This document shows positions 48,620-57,616 of a stretch of 64,000 nucleotides of DNA, piece after piece. The position numbers were made by a program, and so were the translations under genes. Within the stretch, counting starts at the first letter, position 1. The number at the start of each line of letters is the position of its first letter. Where the stretch lies: positions 186,001 to 250,000 of the forward strand of contig JACKBI010000009.1 in assembly GCA_020634615.1 (NCBI GenBank). Direction: 5' to 3'. The notes beneath the pieces were generated by a model. It was not told where the DNA came from. It ran no database searches and saw only the letters and a program-made list of their open reading frames with translations. The stretch comes from Anaerolineales bacterium. Lineage in GTDB: Bacteria; Chloroflexota; Anaerolineae; JAAEKA01.

Positions 48620-49414
48620 GTGACCAACGACCCATTTGCTCCGGCAGCCAATCCGCTGCTGGACGCGACCCACCGTTTTGAAATATTCACCGGCATTTCG
48701 TTTCGAGACAAGACCCTGTTGCAGCGTGCCCTTACCCATCGTTCCTACGTCAACGAGTCGCGCGTTTTTTTGCAGGCTGACAACGAACGTTTGGAATTCC
48801 TGGGGGATGCCGTCATCGATTTCGTGATCGGTGAACATCTGTATCACCGCTTTCCGGAAATGCGTGAGGGCAATCTGACCAACCTGCGTGCGGCGCTGGT
48901 GCGCGAGGAGACGCTGGCTGAATTCGCCCGCGAGATCGATCTGGGCAACTTCATCCAGTTGGGCCGCGGCGAGGCAGAGAGCGGCGGACGTGAGCGCCCG
49001 GCCACTCTCTGCGCCGTTTTCGAAGCAGTTGTTGGCGCACTCTTCCTCGACCAGGGCGTGCGGGCTGTCAAACAGTTGATGTTCCCCTTGGTCGAGCCGG
49101 TGTTGCCGGACCTGGTGGAGGCCGCTGCGGCTAAAGATGCCAAGAGCCGGCTCCAGGAGTGGAGTCAGAGCGAATTCCGCGAGACGCCCCGCTACCACAC
49201 CATCGCCGCATCAGGTCCCGACCACGACAAAACCTTCACTGTTCAGGTCTACATCGGTGATTCGGTCTGGGGTATCGGTGAGGGCCATTCCAAGCAACTT
49301 GCTTCACAGGTTGCCGCTGCCATGGCCCTCGAACATATCGACCGCTACATAGCTTCGGGCATTGTTCCAGTCCCGCAACTTGAACTGTCCGATGTTGACT
49401 TCGATGACCAGTAA
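48620..49414 (+). CDS. rnc: Ribonuclease III
   Basis: The 264-residue enzyme cuts double-stranded RNA, including rRNA precursors. The catalytic signature is ERLEFLGDAVIDFVIGEHL, with the second metal Glu in CAVFEAVVGALFLDQG. The C-terminal dsRNA-binding domain runs from about residue 170 (DAKSRLQEWSQSEF to SKQLASQVAAAMALEHI). GGAGG lies nine bases before GTG 48620. It heads an operon ending with smc, the usual linkage of rnc and smc. Confidence 0.94.
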   Translation: MTNDPFAPAANPLLDATHRFEIFTGISFRDKTLLQRALTHRSYVNESRVFLQADNERLEFLGDAVIDFVIGEHLYHRFPEMREGNLTNLRAALVREETLAEFAREIDLGNFIQLGRGEAESGGRERPATLCAVFEAVVGALFLDQGVRAVKQLMFPLVEPVLPDLVEAAAAKDAKSRLQEWSQSEFRETPRYHTIAASGPDHDKTFTVQVYIGDSVWGIGEGHSKQLASQVAAAMALEHIDRYIASGIVPVPQLELSDVDFDDQ

Positions 49415-50276
49415 TTTGTTTGGCGAGACACCGGCGCGTCCACTGTTGATCACGGGCGCAGCCGGTTTTATCGGTCACGAAGTGGCGCGGCGTGCGGCCA
49501 TGGCGAATTTTGCTCCGGTTTTGGCGACGTGGCACCTGGCCCAACCGGCGCCGCTGGAGGGCGTCGTCGCACATCGCCTTGACATCACCGACGAAGATGC
49601 TGTGAGCGCGCTCCTGCAGCAACTGCGACCGGCAGCCGTGATCCATGCGGCCTACCGCAAGAGCGGACGGGGCGCCGAAGCCATCACCGCAACGGGCGCA
49701 GGTTTTGTGGCGCGCGCGGTGGCTGCCATCGGCGCCAGGCTGGTGCACATCTCCACCGATATGGTGCTGGACGGCGAACACCCTCCCTACGACGAAAGTG
49801 CGTTGCCCGCGCCGGTTCACGACTATGGTCGCGCCAAGGCGGCCGCGGAAGCGCTGGTGCGCACATACGCGCCCGCTGCCGCCATCGTGCGGACGTCGCT
49901 CGTCTGCCGGCTCGATCCACCGGATCCGGCCACGAAGTGGGTCGTGGATAGTTTGCGTGAGGGCCAGGCCATCACGCTCTACACCGACGAAGTGCGCTCT
50001 CCTGTCTGGCTGGACGACCTGGCGGATGCGCTGCTGGAGCTGGCAGCCAACGATTTCAGCGGCGTGCTCAACGTCAGCGGACCGCAGGCGTTGAGCCGCT
50101 ACGAGATGGGATTACGTCTGGCCCATTGCCTTGGGTTGAACCCGGCCAGCATCAGTCCCGGGTTGAGCAGTCAGGGCGCAATTCGCCGACCGCGCAACCT
50201 GACCCTTGACACAAGTCTGGCGCGACGAATTCTGCGCACGCGGCTGCGCAGCTTTGATGAGGGGCTGGCAGAGTGA
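49404..50276 (+). CDS. RmlD-like sugar-nucleotide reductase (extended SDR)
   Basis: The 290-residue protein has LLITGAAGFIGHEVA, STDMVLDG (Ser-Thr-Asp) and the Y-x3-K pair in DYGRAKAAAE. These suggest reduction of a dTDP-4-keto sugar, as in RmlD, or a related NAD(P)-dependent reaction. The gene overlaps the rnc stop by 11 bases; another in-frame ATG is at 49392. No clear Shine-Dalgarno is visible, so translation is probably coupled. It could complete the dTDP-deoxysugar pathway begun by rmlA and rmlB. Confidence 0.75.
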   Translation: MTSNLFGETPARPLLITGAAGFIGHEVARRAAMANFAPVLATWHLAQPAPLEGVVAHRLDITDEDAVSALLQQLRPAAVIHAAYRKSGRGAEAITATGAGFVARAVAAIGARLVHISTDMVLDGEHPPYDESALPAPVHDYGRAKAAAEALVRTYAPAAAIVRTSLVCRLDPPDPATKWVVDSLREGQAITLYTDEVRSPVWLDDLADALLELAANDFSGVLNVSGPQALSRYEMGLRLAHCLGLNPASISPGLSSQGAIRRPRNLTLDTSLARRILRTRLRSFDEGLAE

Positions 50277-51139
50277 ACGACGACCTGTCCGAACGTCCCT
50301 TCCGCGATGAGCCTGTCCTTGTGTCAACGGACGGGCCGGGCGAGCTGGAGATGCCAACCGACGAGTCATGGGACGAAATCGGGGAGGACGCGCCAGACAG
50401 TGCGACGGTGCTGGACGACTGGATCATCTTTCCCGTCATCGCGCTGGGCGTGCTGATCACCACCGCGTTTCCAGTTTTTCTGCAGCAGCAGCTTTGCCTG
50501 CCGGTTCTCAATACGTTGGTCATCTTCCCGCTCTTTGTCTGGGCGCTGCGCACCGGTCGCTCGCGGCGTGCGCTGACGATGACGCTGTTCTGGGCGTTCT
50601 GCCTGGCCGCGGCGATGCTGGTGCTGGGCATCCTGCTCAGCGAACGAGCCAGCGGCGCGGTGCAGGGAGTCGTGGAATACCGCAGCCAGTTCATCCGCTG
50701 GATGGCTGACGCCACGCCGGTGACGGCCGCGCCGGCGCTCGACTGGCTCAACCAACTCAAGGAACTGTTGATCTTCGCTGTCGCGACCATCGTCACAGCA
50801 GGTCTCGGCGGACTGTTTCTGCTGACAATGGCCATCAACATCGTCAGCGTCAACGCCGGCAGCCTGATCAGCGAGGCCACCCGGCCGGTGCAGACGCTCC
50901 TGTTCAGTTGGCCGGTCTGGAACATCGTCCGGCTGGTGGGCCTCGTGCTGCTGGCCGTTGCGCTGGCCGAGCCGCTGGCCACCGGCCAGTTGCGCCGCGA
51001 TGCGCTGGTCGACTGGTTCCACAGCCGTCGCCGCCTGCTGCTCTACGGCGTGCTCACCCTGCTGGTTGCCGCGCTGCTGCAGCTTGTGCTGTCGTCCCTT
51101 TATCGGTCCGTGCTGGAAAGCGGCCTCGGACTGCGATAG
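50273..51139 (+). CDS. Integral membrane protein of unknown function
   Basis: The 288-residue protein has an acidic N-terminal region of about 48 residues (PTDESWDEIGEDAPDSATV) and then five or six membrane helices. GTG 50273 overlaps the previous stop by four bases. The helices are Leu/Val/Ala-rich, with charged loops (RTGRSRRALT, HSRRRLLLY). No transporter motif was recognised. Its place between rnc and smc suggests a cell-cycle or envelope role, but this is only context. Confidence 0.6.
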   Translation: MNDDLSERPFRDEPVLVSTDGPGELEMPTDESWDEIGEDAPDSATVLDDWIIFPVIALGVLITTAFPVFLQQQLCLPVLNTLVIFPLFVWALRTGRSRRALTMTLFWAFCLAAAMLVLGILLSERASGAVQGVVEYRSQFIRWMADATPVTAAPALDWLNQLKELLIFAVATIVTAGLGGLFLLTMAINIVSVNAGSLISEATRPVQTLLFSWPVWNIVRLVGLVLLAVALAEPLATGQLRRDALVDWFHSRRRLLLYGVLTLLVAALLQLVLSSLYRSVLESGLGLR

Positions 51140-51155
51140 AAAATGAAAGAAACGC

Positions 51156-51190
51156 AGGTGACAGTCACTTTCGGAAAGTGACTGTCACCT
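51156..51190. repeat. Perfect 35-base palindrome after the membrane protein gene
   Basis: AGGTGACAGTCACTTTC (51156-51172), one central G, and the exact complement GAAAGTGACTGTCACCT (51174-51190). It has no T tract. Probably a dispersed element or cruciform; may also reduce read-through into smc. Confidence 0.75.
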
Positions 51191-51193
51191 GAC

Positions 51194-51248
51194 CGCTGGC
51201 TCGGGCCGGTCTTTGCTTGCACCCCGGAAGGGGCCGACCGAGCCAGCG
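51194..51248 (+). promoter_or_regulatory. Structured RNA-like leader of smc
   Basis: CGCTGGCTCGG (51194-51204) pairs perfectly with CCGAGCCAGCG (51238-51248). Within it CCCC-GGAA-GGGG (51222-51233) is a short stem with a GNRA tetraloop. It ends 17 bases before the smc ATG, which has no Shine-Dalgarno. No known riboswitch or leader was recognised. Confidence 0.55.
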
Positions 51249-51265
51249 TCGATATTCACCAACCA

Positions 51266-54200
51266 ATGCGACTTAAACATCTCGAACTACAAGGCTACAA
51301 AACCTTTGCCGCCCGGACAGACTTCGCCTTCAAGGGCGGTCTCACCGCGATCATCGGCCCCAACGGCAGCGGCAAGTCCAACGTCGCTGATGCCATCCAG
51401 TGGGTGCTGGGCGAACAGAGTTTCGGCCGTCTGCGCGCCAAGCGCAGTGAAGACATGATCTTCACCGGCTCCAACGAGCGCGCCCGCATGGGCATGGCCC
51501 AGGCCAGCCTGACACTGGACAACTACGACGGCTGGCTGCCGCTGGACTACGGCGAGGTCGTCATTACCCGCCGCGCCTACCGCTCCGGTGAAAACGAGTA
51601 TTACCTCAATGGCACCCGTGTGCGCCTGCGCGACGTGTCCGACCTGCTGGCGCAGTCCGGTCTTTCCAAGCGCACCTACACCGTCATCGGCCAGGGGTTG
51701 ATCGACCAGGCGTTGTCGCTTAAGCCAGACGAACGGCGCGCGCTGATCGAGGAAGCGGCCGGTATCACCGGTCACCAGGCCAAGCGCGAGACGGCGCTGC
51801 GCGAGCTGGCCGAGACGCGCCACAACCTGGAGCGGGTGCAGGACATCCTGGGTGAGATCGAGCCGCGGCTGCGCTACCTCAAGGTGCAGGCCCGCCGCGC
51901 CGAGGAACGCATGCAGGTTCAGGCCGACCTCGACACCCAGTTGCGCATCTGGTACGGCTTTCGCTGGCACGGCGCGCTGGAGGAACTCTACAGCGCCCGC
52001 CAGCACGCGCAGGCAGCGCAAACCACCGTCCAGGCGCGCCAGGAAGCCTTGCAGCATCTGGATGAGCAGGACACGGCACTGCGCGAGCGACACAGCGCAT
52101 TGCGCAATCAGCTGGGCGACTGGCACCGCGAAAGCAGCGCTCTCCACCGTCAGGCCGAAGGTGCGCAGCGCGAGCTGGCTGTCGGCAGCGAGCGCATCCG
52201 CCAGCTCGAGGCGCGCCAGAGCGACCTGGCCCAGGAACTGGAGCCGCTGCGCGAGCGGCTGCAAACCCAGGTCGAGCAGGTCAACAGCGCCCGTGCCACT
52301 GTCGAAGCCGGCCGTGGCGAGATGCAAACGCTGGCGGCCAGCATCCGCGAGGCGCAGACCAGTTTGGACAAGACCGAAGCCGAGCGCCAGCGCCACGAAC
52401 GCGAAATCAATGCCCATAACCGCCTCCTCGCACAACTGCAAGCCGAGTCTGCCGGACACGAGCGCCGGCTGGTGGAGCAGGAAAGCCGCGGGCACAGCAT
52501 GGGCGAGGAACATGAGCGGCTCGAAAACGAGCTGGCTGCGGCCGTCAACAGCAAGGCCGAGCTGGCTCCGCAGGTCGCCGCTCACCAGCGCCGCATCGCC
52601 GAGTTGGAGGCAGCCGGCCAGGCCCGCGCCGACCACCGTGAGGCAGTCCGCACAGCCATTGAGCAGACAGAATCCGAGTTGGCGCGCGCCGGCGAGCGCA
52701 TCGCCGGTCTGCGCCGCCAGGCCGATCGCCTGCACGACCAGCTTGAACTGTTCCAGCGGTTGAAGGATGAGGGTGAAGGCTTCAGCGGCGGGACCCGTTC
52801 CGTGTTGCGCGCGTTGAGCAGCGAGCGCACCGATCTGACTGGCATCATCGGCGCGGTGGCCGACCAGTTGCAGGTGCCGGCCGAGCTGGAGCTGGCTATC
52901 GAGACTGCGCTGGGTGGCAGGCTGCAAGACGTGATCGTCGAGCGCTGGCAGGACGCCGAGCGCGCCATCGACTGGCTCAAGCGCTCGCAGGGCGGGCGGG
53001 CCACCTTCCTGCCGCTGGAGACTCTGCGCCCCAGCCAGCCGGTCAAGACGCCCTCGGGTCCCGGTGTCGTCGGACTGGCTTCTGACCTGGTCGGTTCAGA
53101 ACCGCGCTTGCGGCCTGTAGTCGAGTACCTGTTGGGCCGGGTTGTCGTGACCCGCGACCTGCCAACGGCCCGCCGCGTGCTGGACTCCTACCGCGAGCGC
53201 CCGACTGTGGTGACGCTGGAAGGGGACATCGTGCGGCCGGGTGGCAGCGTCAGCGGCGGGAGCCAGTCGGCCCGGCGTGATCAGGGCGTTCTGGCGCGTG
53301 AGCGCGCGCTGCGCGAACTGCCCGAACAGATCGAGGCCGCCCGCAGCAAGCTGGCTGACGAGGAAAAAGCCCGCGATGGTCTGCGCCAGCGCTTGCAGGA
53401 ACAGCGCCAGACACAGGCCGAGGTCGATGGCGAATTGGCTGCGCTGGCCCGTGAACAGCAGGGCGAACGCTCGGCGCTGGCCGGACTGCAAGGCCGCGGC
53501 TCGGCGCTGGATCAACAGATCGAACAGCGCCAGCGCCGGCTGGACGCGGCCAGGCGCGAACAAGCCAATTTGGCCGATGCGGCCGAGCAGGGACGGCACC
53601 GTCTGGCGGCGCTGGCAACTGAGATCGAGCGGATCCAACAGAGCGTTGCCGCCATCCAGACAGCGCTGGCCGGGCTGGCAACGCAGGAATTGACCGCCGA
53701 ACTGATGGAACGGCGCACCGCGGCCAGCGTCGTCGCAGCCCGCTTTGCCAGCCATGAAACGATGCTGCAAAACCAGCAGCGGGCGCTCAACCAGCTTCAG
53801 CAGGAGATCGCCGAGAAGGAGACCCGCTTGGCGGCGCTGGCGCAGGAACGTGCTGACTTGTCGGCCCGCATCGAGAGCCTGCGCGCCGCGGATCACGAGC
53901 TGTTGGCCGACATCAGCCGCTTCAGTCGCCTCATTGAGCCGGCTGAGCAGGAACTGGCAACACTTGAGGCTGAGCGGCAGGCGCTGATCAGCGAGATGGC
54001 TGAACATCGCAAGCAGCTTCAGTTCGAAGAGCAGACCAACCACACCCGCGCGCTGGCGTTGCAGCGTGCCCAGGACGAGGTCGAGCATCTGCGCCACGAA
54101 ATCGAACACGACGTGGGGCTGGTGGAACTGGAGGCCGACGACGGCGCCCCCAGCCAGTCGCCGCTGCCGCTGCGCCCGGTGATCGACCGGCTGCCGGTGG

Positions 54201-54889
54201 TGGAGATGATGCCGGACGGCATCGAGGACGATGTGCGCCGGCTGCGCGGCCAGTACAGCCGACTGGGAAGCGTCAACCCCAATGCGCCGGAGGAATACGC
54301 GTTGGCGCAGGAGCGGTTCGAGTTCCTCACCAGCCAGTCGGAAGACCTGAACACTGCCGCCGCCACGCTGGAAAAGGTGATCGAAGAGCTGGACGAGGTG
54401 ATGCAGCGCGAGTTCATGGTGACCTTCCGGGCGGTGGCGCGCGAGTTTCGCGACCAGTTTACCCGGCTCTTCGGCGGCGGAACGGCTCAGCTCAAGCTCA
54501 CCGAGCCGGACAACGCGATGCAAAGCGGCATCGATATTATCGCCCGCCCGCCCGGCAAGCGCGTGCAGGCCTTGCCGCTGCTGAGCGGCGGCGAGCGCAG
54601 CCTGACCGCCGCTGCGCTGATCCTGAGTATCCTCAAGGTCAGCCCGCCGCCTTTCTGCATTCTGGACGAAGTGGACGCGGCGCTGGACGAGGCCAACGTA
54701 GATCGGTTCCGCGCCGCGCTGCGCGAGGCGGCACAGGACACGCAGTTCATCGTCATTACCCACAACCGCGGCACCATCGAAGCTGCCGACACGATCTACG
54801 GCATCTCCATGGGCAGTGACAGCACGTCGCAGGCGTTGTCGCTGCATCTGGAAGATTTCGATGGCCGGCGCGAGCTGGTGGCGGATTAA
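51266..54889 (+). CDS. smc: Chromosome segregation protein SMC
   Basis: The 1207-residue condensin ATPase has an N-terminal head with Walker A (IIGPNGSGKSNVADAI), a coiled coil (about 165-505), a hinge (about 515-660, EGFSGGTRSVLRAL to RATFLPLETLRP), the returning coiled coil (660-1000) and a C-terminal head with signature LLSGGERSLTAAALI and Walker B (FCILDEVDAALDEANV). It organises and segregates the chromosome with ScpA/ScpB, which are not here. It is last in the rnc operon and has a structured leader. Confidence 0.96.
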   Translation: MRLKHLELQGYKTFAARTDFAFKGGLTAIIGPNGSGKSNVADAIQWVLGEQSFGRLRAKRSEDMIFTGSNERARMGMAQASLTLDNYDGWLPLDYGEVVITRRAYRSGENEYYLNGTRVRLRDVSDLLAQSGLSKRTYTVIGQGLIDQALSLKPDERRALIEEAAGITGHQAKRETALRELAETRHNLERVQDILGEIEPRLRYLKVQARRAEERMQVQADLDTQLRIWYGFRWHGALEELYSARQHAQAAQTTVQARQEALQHLDEQDTALRERHSALRNQLGDWHRESSALHRQAEGAQRELAVGSERIRQLEARQSDLAQELEPLRERLQTQVEQVNSARATVEAGRGEMQTLAASIREAQTSLDKTEAERQRHEREINAHNRLLAQLQAESAGHERRLVEQESRGHSMGEEHERLENELAAAVNSKAELAPQVAAHQRRIAELEAAGQARADHREAVRTAIEQTESELARAGERIAGLRRQADRLHDQLELFQRLKDEGEGFSGGTRSVLRALSSERTDLTGIIGAVADQLQVPAELELAIETALGGRLQDVIVERWQDAERAIDWLKRSQGGRATFLPLETLRPSQPVKTPSGPGVVGLASDLVGSEPRLRPVVEYLLGRVVVTRDLPTARRVLDSYRERPTVVTLEGDIVRPGGSVSGGSQSARRDQGVLARERALRELPEQIEAARSKLADEEKARDGLRQRLQEQRQTQAEVDGELAALAREQQGERSALAGLQGRGSALDQQIEQRQRRLDAARREQANLADAAEQGRHRLAALATEIERIQQSVAAIQTALAGLATQELTAELMERRTAASVVAARFASHETMLQNQQRALNQLQQEIAEKETRLAALAQERADLSARIESLRAADHELLADISRFSRLIEPAEQELATLEAERQALISEMAEHRKQLQFEEQTNHTRALALQRAQDEVEHLRHEIEHDVGLVELEADDGAPSQSPLPLRPVIDRLPVVEMMPDGIEDDVRRLRGQYSRLGSVNPNAPEEYALAQERFEFLTSQSEDLNTAAATLEKVIEELDEVMQREFMVTFRAVAREFRDQFTRLFGGGTAQLKLTEPDNAMQSGIDIIARPPGKRVQALPLLSGGERSLTAAALILSILKVSPPPFCILDEVDAALDEANVDRFRAALREAAQDTQFIVITHNRGTIEAADTIYGISMGSDSTSQALSLHLEDFDGRRELVAD

Positions 54890-54912
54890 GCCCAATCACG
54901 AATACGCTTTCC

Positions 54913-54979
54913 CGTCATTCCCGCGGAGGCGGGAATCCAGCATACGTTAATCTGTATTCCCGCCTCCGCGGGAATGACG
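54913..54979. repeat. Perfect inverted repeat with self-palindromic arms
   Basis: The left arm (54913-54936, CGTCATTCCCGCGGAGGCGG and four more bases) has its exact 24-base complement at 54956-54979. Each arm also folds alone (ATTCCCGC/GCGGGAAT around GGAG). This is the same two-level architecture as family A, with unrelated sequence. Confidence 0.85.
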
Positions 54980-55016
54980 AACCTGTGCGGTATCGCTGTT
55001 TGAGAGTCATTCGCTT

Positions 55017-55928
55017 GTGACCCGCCACTCGACCGACGCTCGCTACCTGGTTGCCGTTCGCTGGCTGAAGCTGGCGGCTGTGCTGACGCTCTGGGCGCTG
55101 AGCTTCGTGCTCAACGAAGTGGCCCTGGACTTCGTGACGCCGACCACGGTGGCGGCCGGACGCTGGGTGGTTACCGCAACGTTGGCGCTGGCACTGCTGG
55201 CGCATCGTCGCCAGACCGGAGAGTTTCGCAGGGCGCTGCGGGTCGATTTTCGCGGCTTCGCGCTGCTTTCGTTGGTCGGTGTCACCTTGCTCTACGGGTT
55301 GCAGATCGTGGGCCAGTCGCGAACTACGGCGATCAACGCCGGATTGCTGGCCAACACGGTGCCGGTGTTCACTGCGCTGCTGGCGGTGACGACCCTGCAC
55401 CAGCGAATCCGGCCGGTAGGTTGGTTGGGCATCGCGGTGGCATTGGTCGGAGCGTGGATCGTGAGTTCCGGCGGCCTACGGCTGGATGTGACCACCAGCA
55501 GCGCGCTGGGCGACCTGCTGGTGTTGTTGTCGGCGCTGGCAGCCGCGCTCTATTTTGTGCTGGGAGCACGCCTGCTGCGCGGCTATCCGCCCCTGGTCGT
55601 GACGGCGGCAGCGGCGACGCTGGGTGCCGCAACGCTGGCGATCCTGGCGGTGGTCGCCGGTGGTGAAAACCATTGGACCTGGCAAGCGGTGGTGGCTATT
55701 GTGGCGCTGGGTGTAGGGCCGGGTCTGCTTTCGAACCTGTGGTGGTGGGAGACGGTGACGTGGCTGGACGCCAGCCGGGCTGCGCTCTACGTCTACCTGA
55801 TCCCGCTGATCACGATGGTCTTTGCTGTGGTGTTGCTGGGCGAGACCATTGGTCTGGCGCAACTGGCCGGCGCAGCACTGCTGCTGGGCGGTGTATGGCT
55901 GGCGGAACGCGGCCAGGCGCCCACGTAG
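55017..55928 (+). CDS. EamA-family (DMT) transporter
   Basis: The 303-residue membrane protein has ten helices in two EamA repeats (first about 12-145, second about 160-300). Typical features are ALSFVLNEVALDFVTPTTVAA, GQSRTTAINAGLLANTVPVF and YVYLIPLITMVFAVVLLGET. Such proteins export metabolites or amino acids; the substrate cannot be told. The start is GTG 55017. The TAG stop (55926-55928) belongs to a GTAG palindromic element. Confidence 0.85.
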   Translation: MTRHSTDARYLVAVRWLKLAAVLTLWALSFVLNEVALDFVTPTTVAAGRWVVTATLALALLAHRRQTGEFRRALRVDFRGFALLSLVGVTLLYGLQIVGQSRTTAINAGLLANTVPVFTALLAVTTLHQRIRPVGWLGIAVALVGAWIVSSGGLRLDVTTSSALGDLLVLLSALAAALYFVLGARLLRGYPPLVVTAAAATLGAATLAILAVVAGGENHWTWQAVVAIVALGVGPGLLSNLWWWETVTWLDASRAALYVYLIPLITMVFAVVLLGETIGLAQLAGAALLLGGVWLAERGQAPT

Positions 55929-56078
55929 AACGATTCTCCAAATCGTTGCACGCGCTTACGCTGCCAAGCGACTCACTTGTAGTTCCGAGAGTAGCGGACG
56001 ATTTTGGGAAATCGTCCTACGTTAGCACGGCGGCGCGCTGTGTTGGTGAAGGCAGCGGACGATTTTTCATAATCGCCC
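55925..56078. repeat. Three family B palindromic elements before the zinc ribbon gene
   Basis: Copies at 55925-55947 (GTAGAACGATTCTCCAAATC...), 55991-56020 (GTAGCGGACGATTTTGGGAA..., perfect ends GTAG/CTAC) and 56052-56078 (GCAGCGGACGATTTTTCATA...). Each folds as CGATT/AATCG around a short loop. Stem bases differ from the copies at 9919 and 29263 while pairing is kept. The first supplies the stop codon of the EamA gene. Nothing else is seen in this 170-base gap. Confidence 0.75.
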
Positions 56079-56098
56079 AACATTTTCAAGGAGCCTCG

Positions 56099-57616
56099 AT
56101 GACCTGTCCCAACTGTAATCATGAGATCGAAGAAGGGCTGGACCTGTGTCCGATGTGCGGGCAGGCGCTGTGTCCCGACTGCGGCGCGGCCATGGACGAC
56201 AATGCCACGGTATGTGGCAACTGCGGCGCGGAATTTGACCTGACCTGCCCGCGTTGCCAGGAGTCCGTAGGCGCGGATGACGAGGTTTGCCCGCATTGTG
56301 GTCTGGAGTTTGTCTTCCCCTGTCCGCACTGCGGCGAGGAGATGGACCTGGGCGACGATGTCTGCCCACATTGTGGCAAAGCGATTTGCCCCGAATGTGG
56401 TTTTGGCGTGGACGACGACGCGACCGAATGCCCGCGCTGCCATACGCGCTTCGAGCTGTTCTGTCCGAACTGCCAGGCCCCTCTGGTGGCCGGCGCGGAA
56501 TCCTGTTCCGAATGCGGCCAGCGCTTTGAACTGCCATGCCCTCACTGCGGCGAACCGTTCGAGCTGGGCGCGCATCACTGCCCGCATTGTAGCCGCGATC
56601 TGTGTCCCGTCTGCGGCGGCGGTCTGGCAGAGGACGACATCGAATGTCCAAACTGCGGGGCGGTCTTCGGATTTGTTTGCCCCATGTGCGCCGCTGAAGT
56701 ATCACCCGGCGACACCTCGTGCGGCAACTGCGGAACAGAGCTGGACCCGCGCATGTTTGCCCTGGAGGGTGGGCCGTCGATTGTGCACCTGGCTGCTGCC
56801 CCGCTGCTGCCAGGCGCGAAGGCGGCCAGCAAGTCAGCTGCCAAGCCACCGGTTGTCAGGCCGCTGGTGAAAGTTGAGCGGCCGCCGGAAACCATCACAT
56901 GTCCGCGCTGCCAGTCCGAGGTGCAGGTCCTCGACGGCGTCTGCGCAAGCTGTGGTCAGATGGTCTGTCCGCGCTGCGCGACCGCACTGGACGACGAGGC
57001 CGAGATCTGTGACAACTGCGGGCTCACGCTGTTTTTCTACTGCCCGCAATGCGGTTTCGAGCTGCTGACAGCGGCTACAGCTTGCCCGGACTGCGGACGA
57101 ACGTTTATGCGCGCCTGTCCGGACTGCGGTGCGGACGTCTATGGCGATGCGCTGAACTGCGACAACTGCGGACGAGCGCTGCACATCGAGGGCCGCGACG
57201 TGGCGGTGATGATGGATGTGGCAGGCGTGGTGCCGGTGGTGGTGTGTCCCGAATGCAGCACCAAGTTCCCGCGCAAAGACGGTGTCTGTCCAGAGTGCCA
57301 GACACGCGTCTGTATGCAGTGCGGAATGGTGCTGGGGAGGGACGAGTCGCACTGCCCGCGCTGCGGCGCCGAAGGCCCACCGATCCCGACTTTTCCGTGC
57401 CCGGTGTGCAAGACCGATCTGGAGGTCGGCAGCGGTGAGTGCGAGAGCTGTGGCGCGACGCTATGTCCTGAATGCGGCGGCGTGGTGGACGAGGACGCGG
57501 CAGAGTGCTTCCGTTGCGGCGCGAAGATCGGGCTGTATTGCCCCAACTGCGGCGTGGAAGTAGCTGACGAGGACGAGGTGTGCGCCGCCTGCGGGCTGGT
57601 GTTTGAGGACGCCTAG
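56099..57616 (+). CDS. Protein made of 18 tandem zinc ribbons (36 CxxC knuckles)
   Basis: The 505-residue protein is almost only C-x2-C knuckles: 18 in residues 3-215, then an unstructured linker (about 218-262), 8 in about 265-370, a linker, and 10 in about 382-500. Paired, they make 9, 4 and 5 rubredoxin-like zinc ribbons. Between knuckles the sequence is acidic (EEMDLGDDV, GVDDDATE, VVDEDAAE). There is no catalytic domain, signal or helix. AAGGAG precedes ATG 56099. It may store or sense zinc or act as a scaffold. I know double-zinc-ribbon proteins but none with this count. Confidence 0.8.
   Translation: MTCPNCNHEIEEGLDLCPMCGQALCPDCGAAMDDNATVCGNCGAEFDLTCPRCQESVGADDEVCPHCGLEFVFPCPHCGEEMDLGDDVCPHCGKAICPECGFGVDDDATECPRCHTRFELFCPNCQAPLVAGAESCSECGQRFELPCPHCGEPFELGAHHCPHCSRDLCPVCGGGLAEDDIECPNCGAVFGFVCPMCAAEVSPGDTSCGNCGTELDPRMFALEGGPSIVHLAAAPLLPGAKAASKSAAKPPVVRPLVKVERPPETITCPRCQSEVQVLDGVCASCGQMVCPRCATALDDEAEICDNCGLTLFFYCPQCGFELLTAATACPDCGRTFMRACPDCGADVYGDALNCDNCGRALHIEGRDVAVMMDVAGVVPVVVCPECSTKFPRKDGVCPECQTRVCMQCGMVLGRDESHCPRCGAEGPPIPTFPCPVCKTDLEVGSGECESCGATLCPECGGVVDEDAAECFRCGAKIGLYCPNCGVEVADEDEVCAACGLVFEDA

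Noticed and set aside
51194..51248. Small SRP RNA because of the GGAA tetraloop stem
   Set aside because: The conserved SRP domain IV bases flanking the tetraloop are absent and the structure is too short.
51287..52927. Long minus-strand frames opposite smc
   Set aside because: They arise from the biased codon use of the smc coiled coil; no ribosome site or homology.
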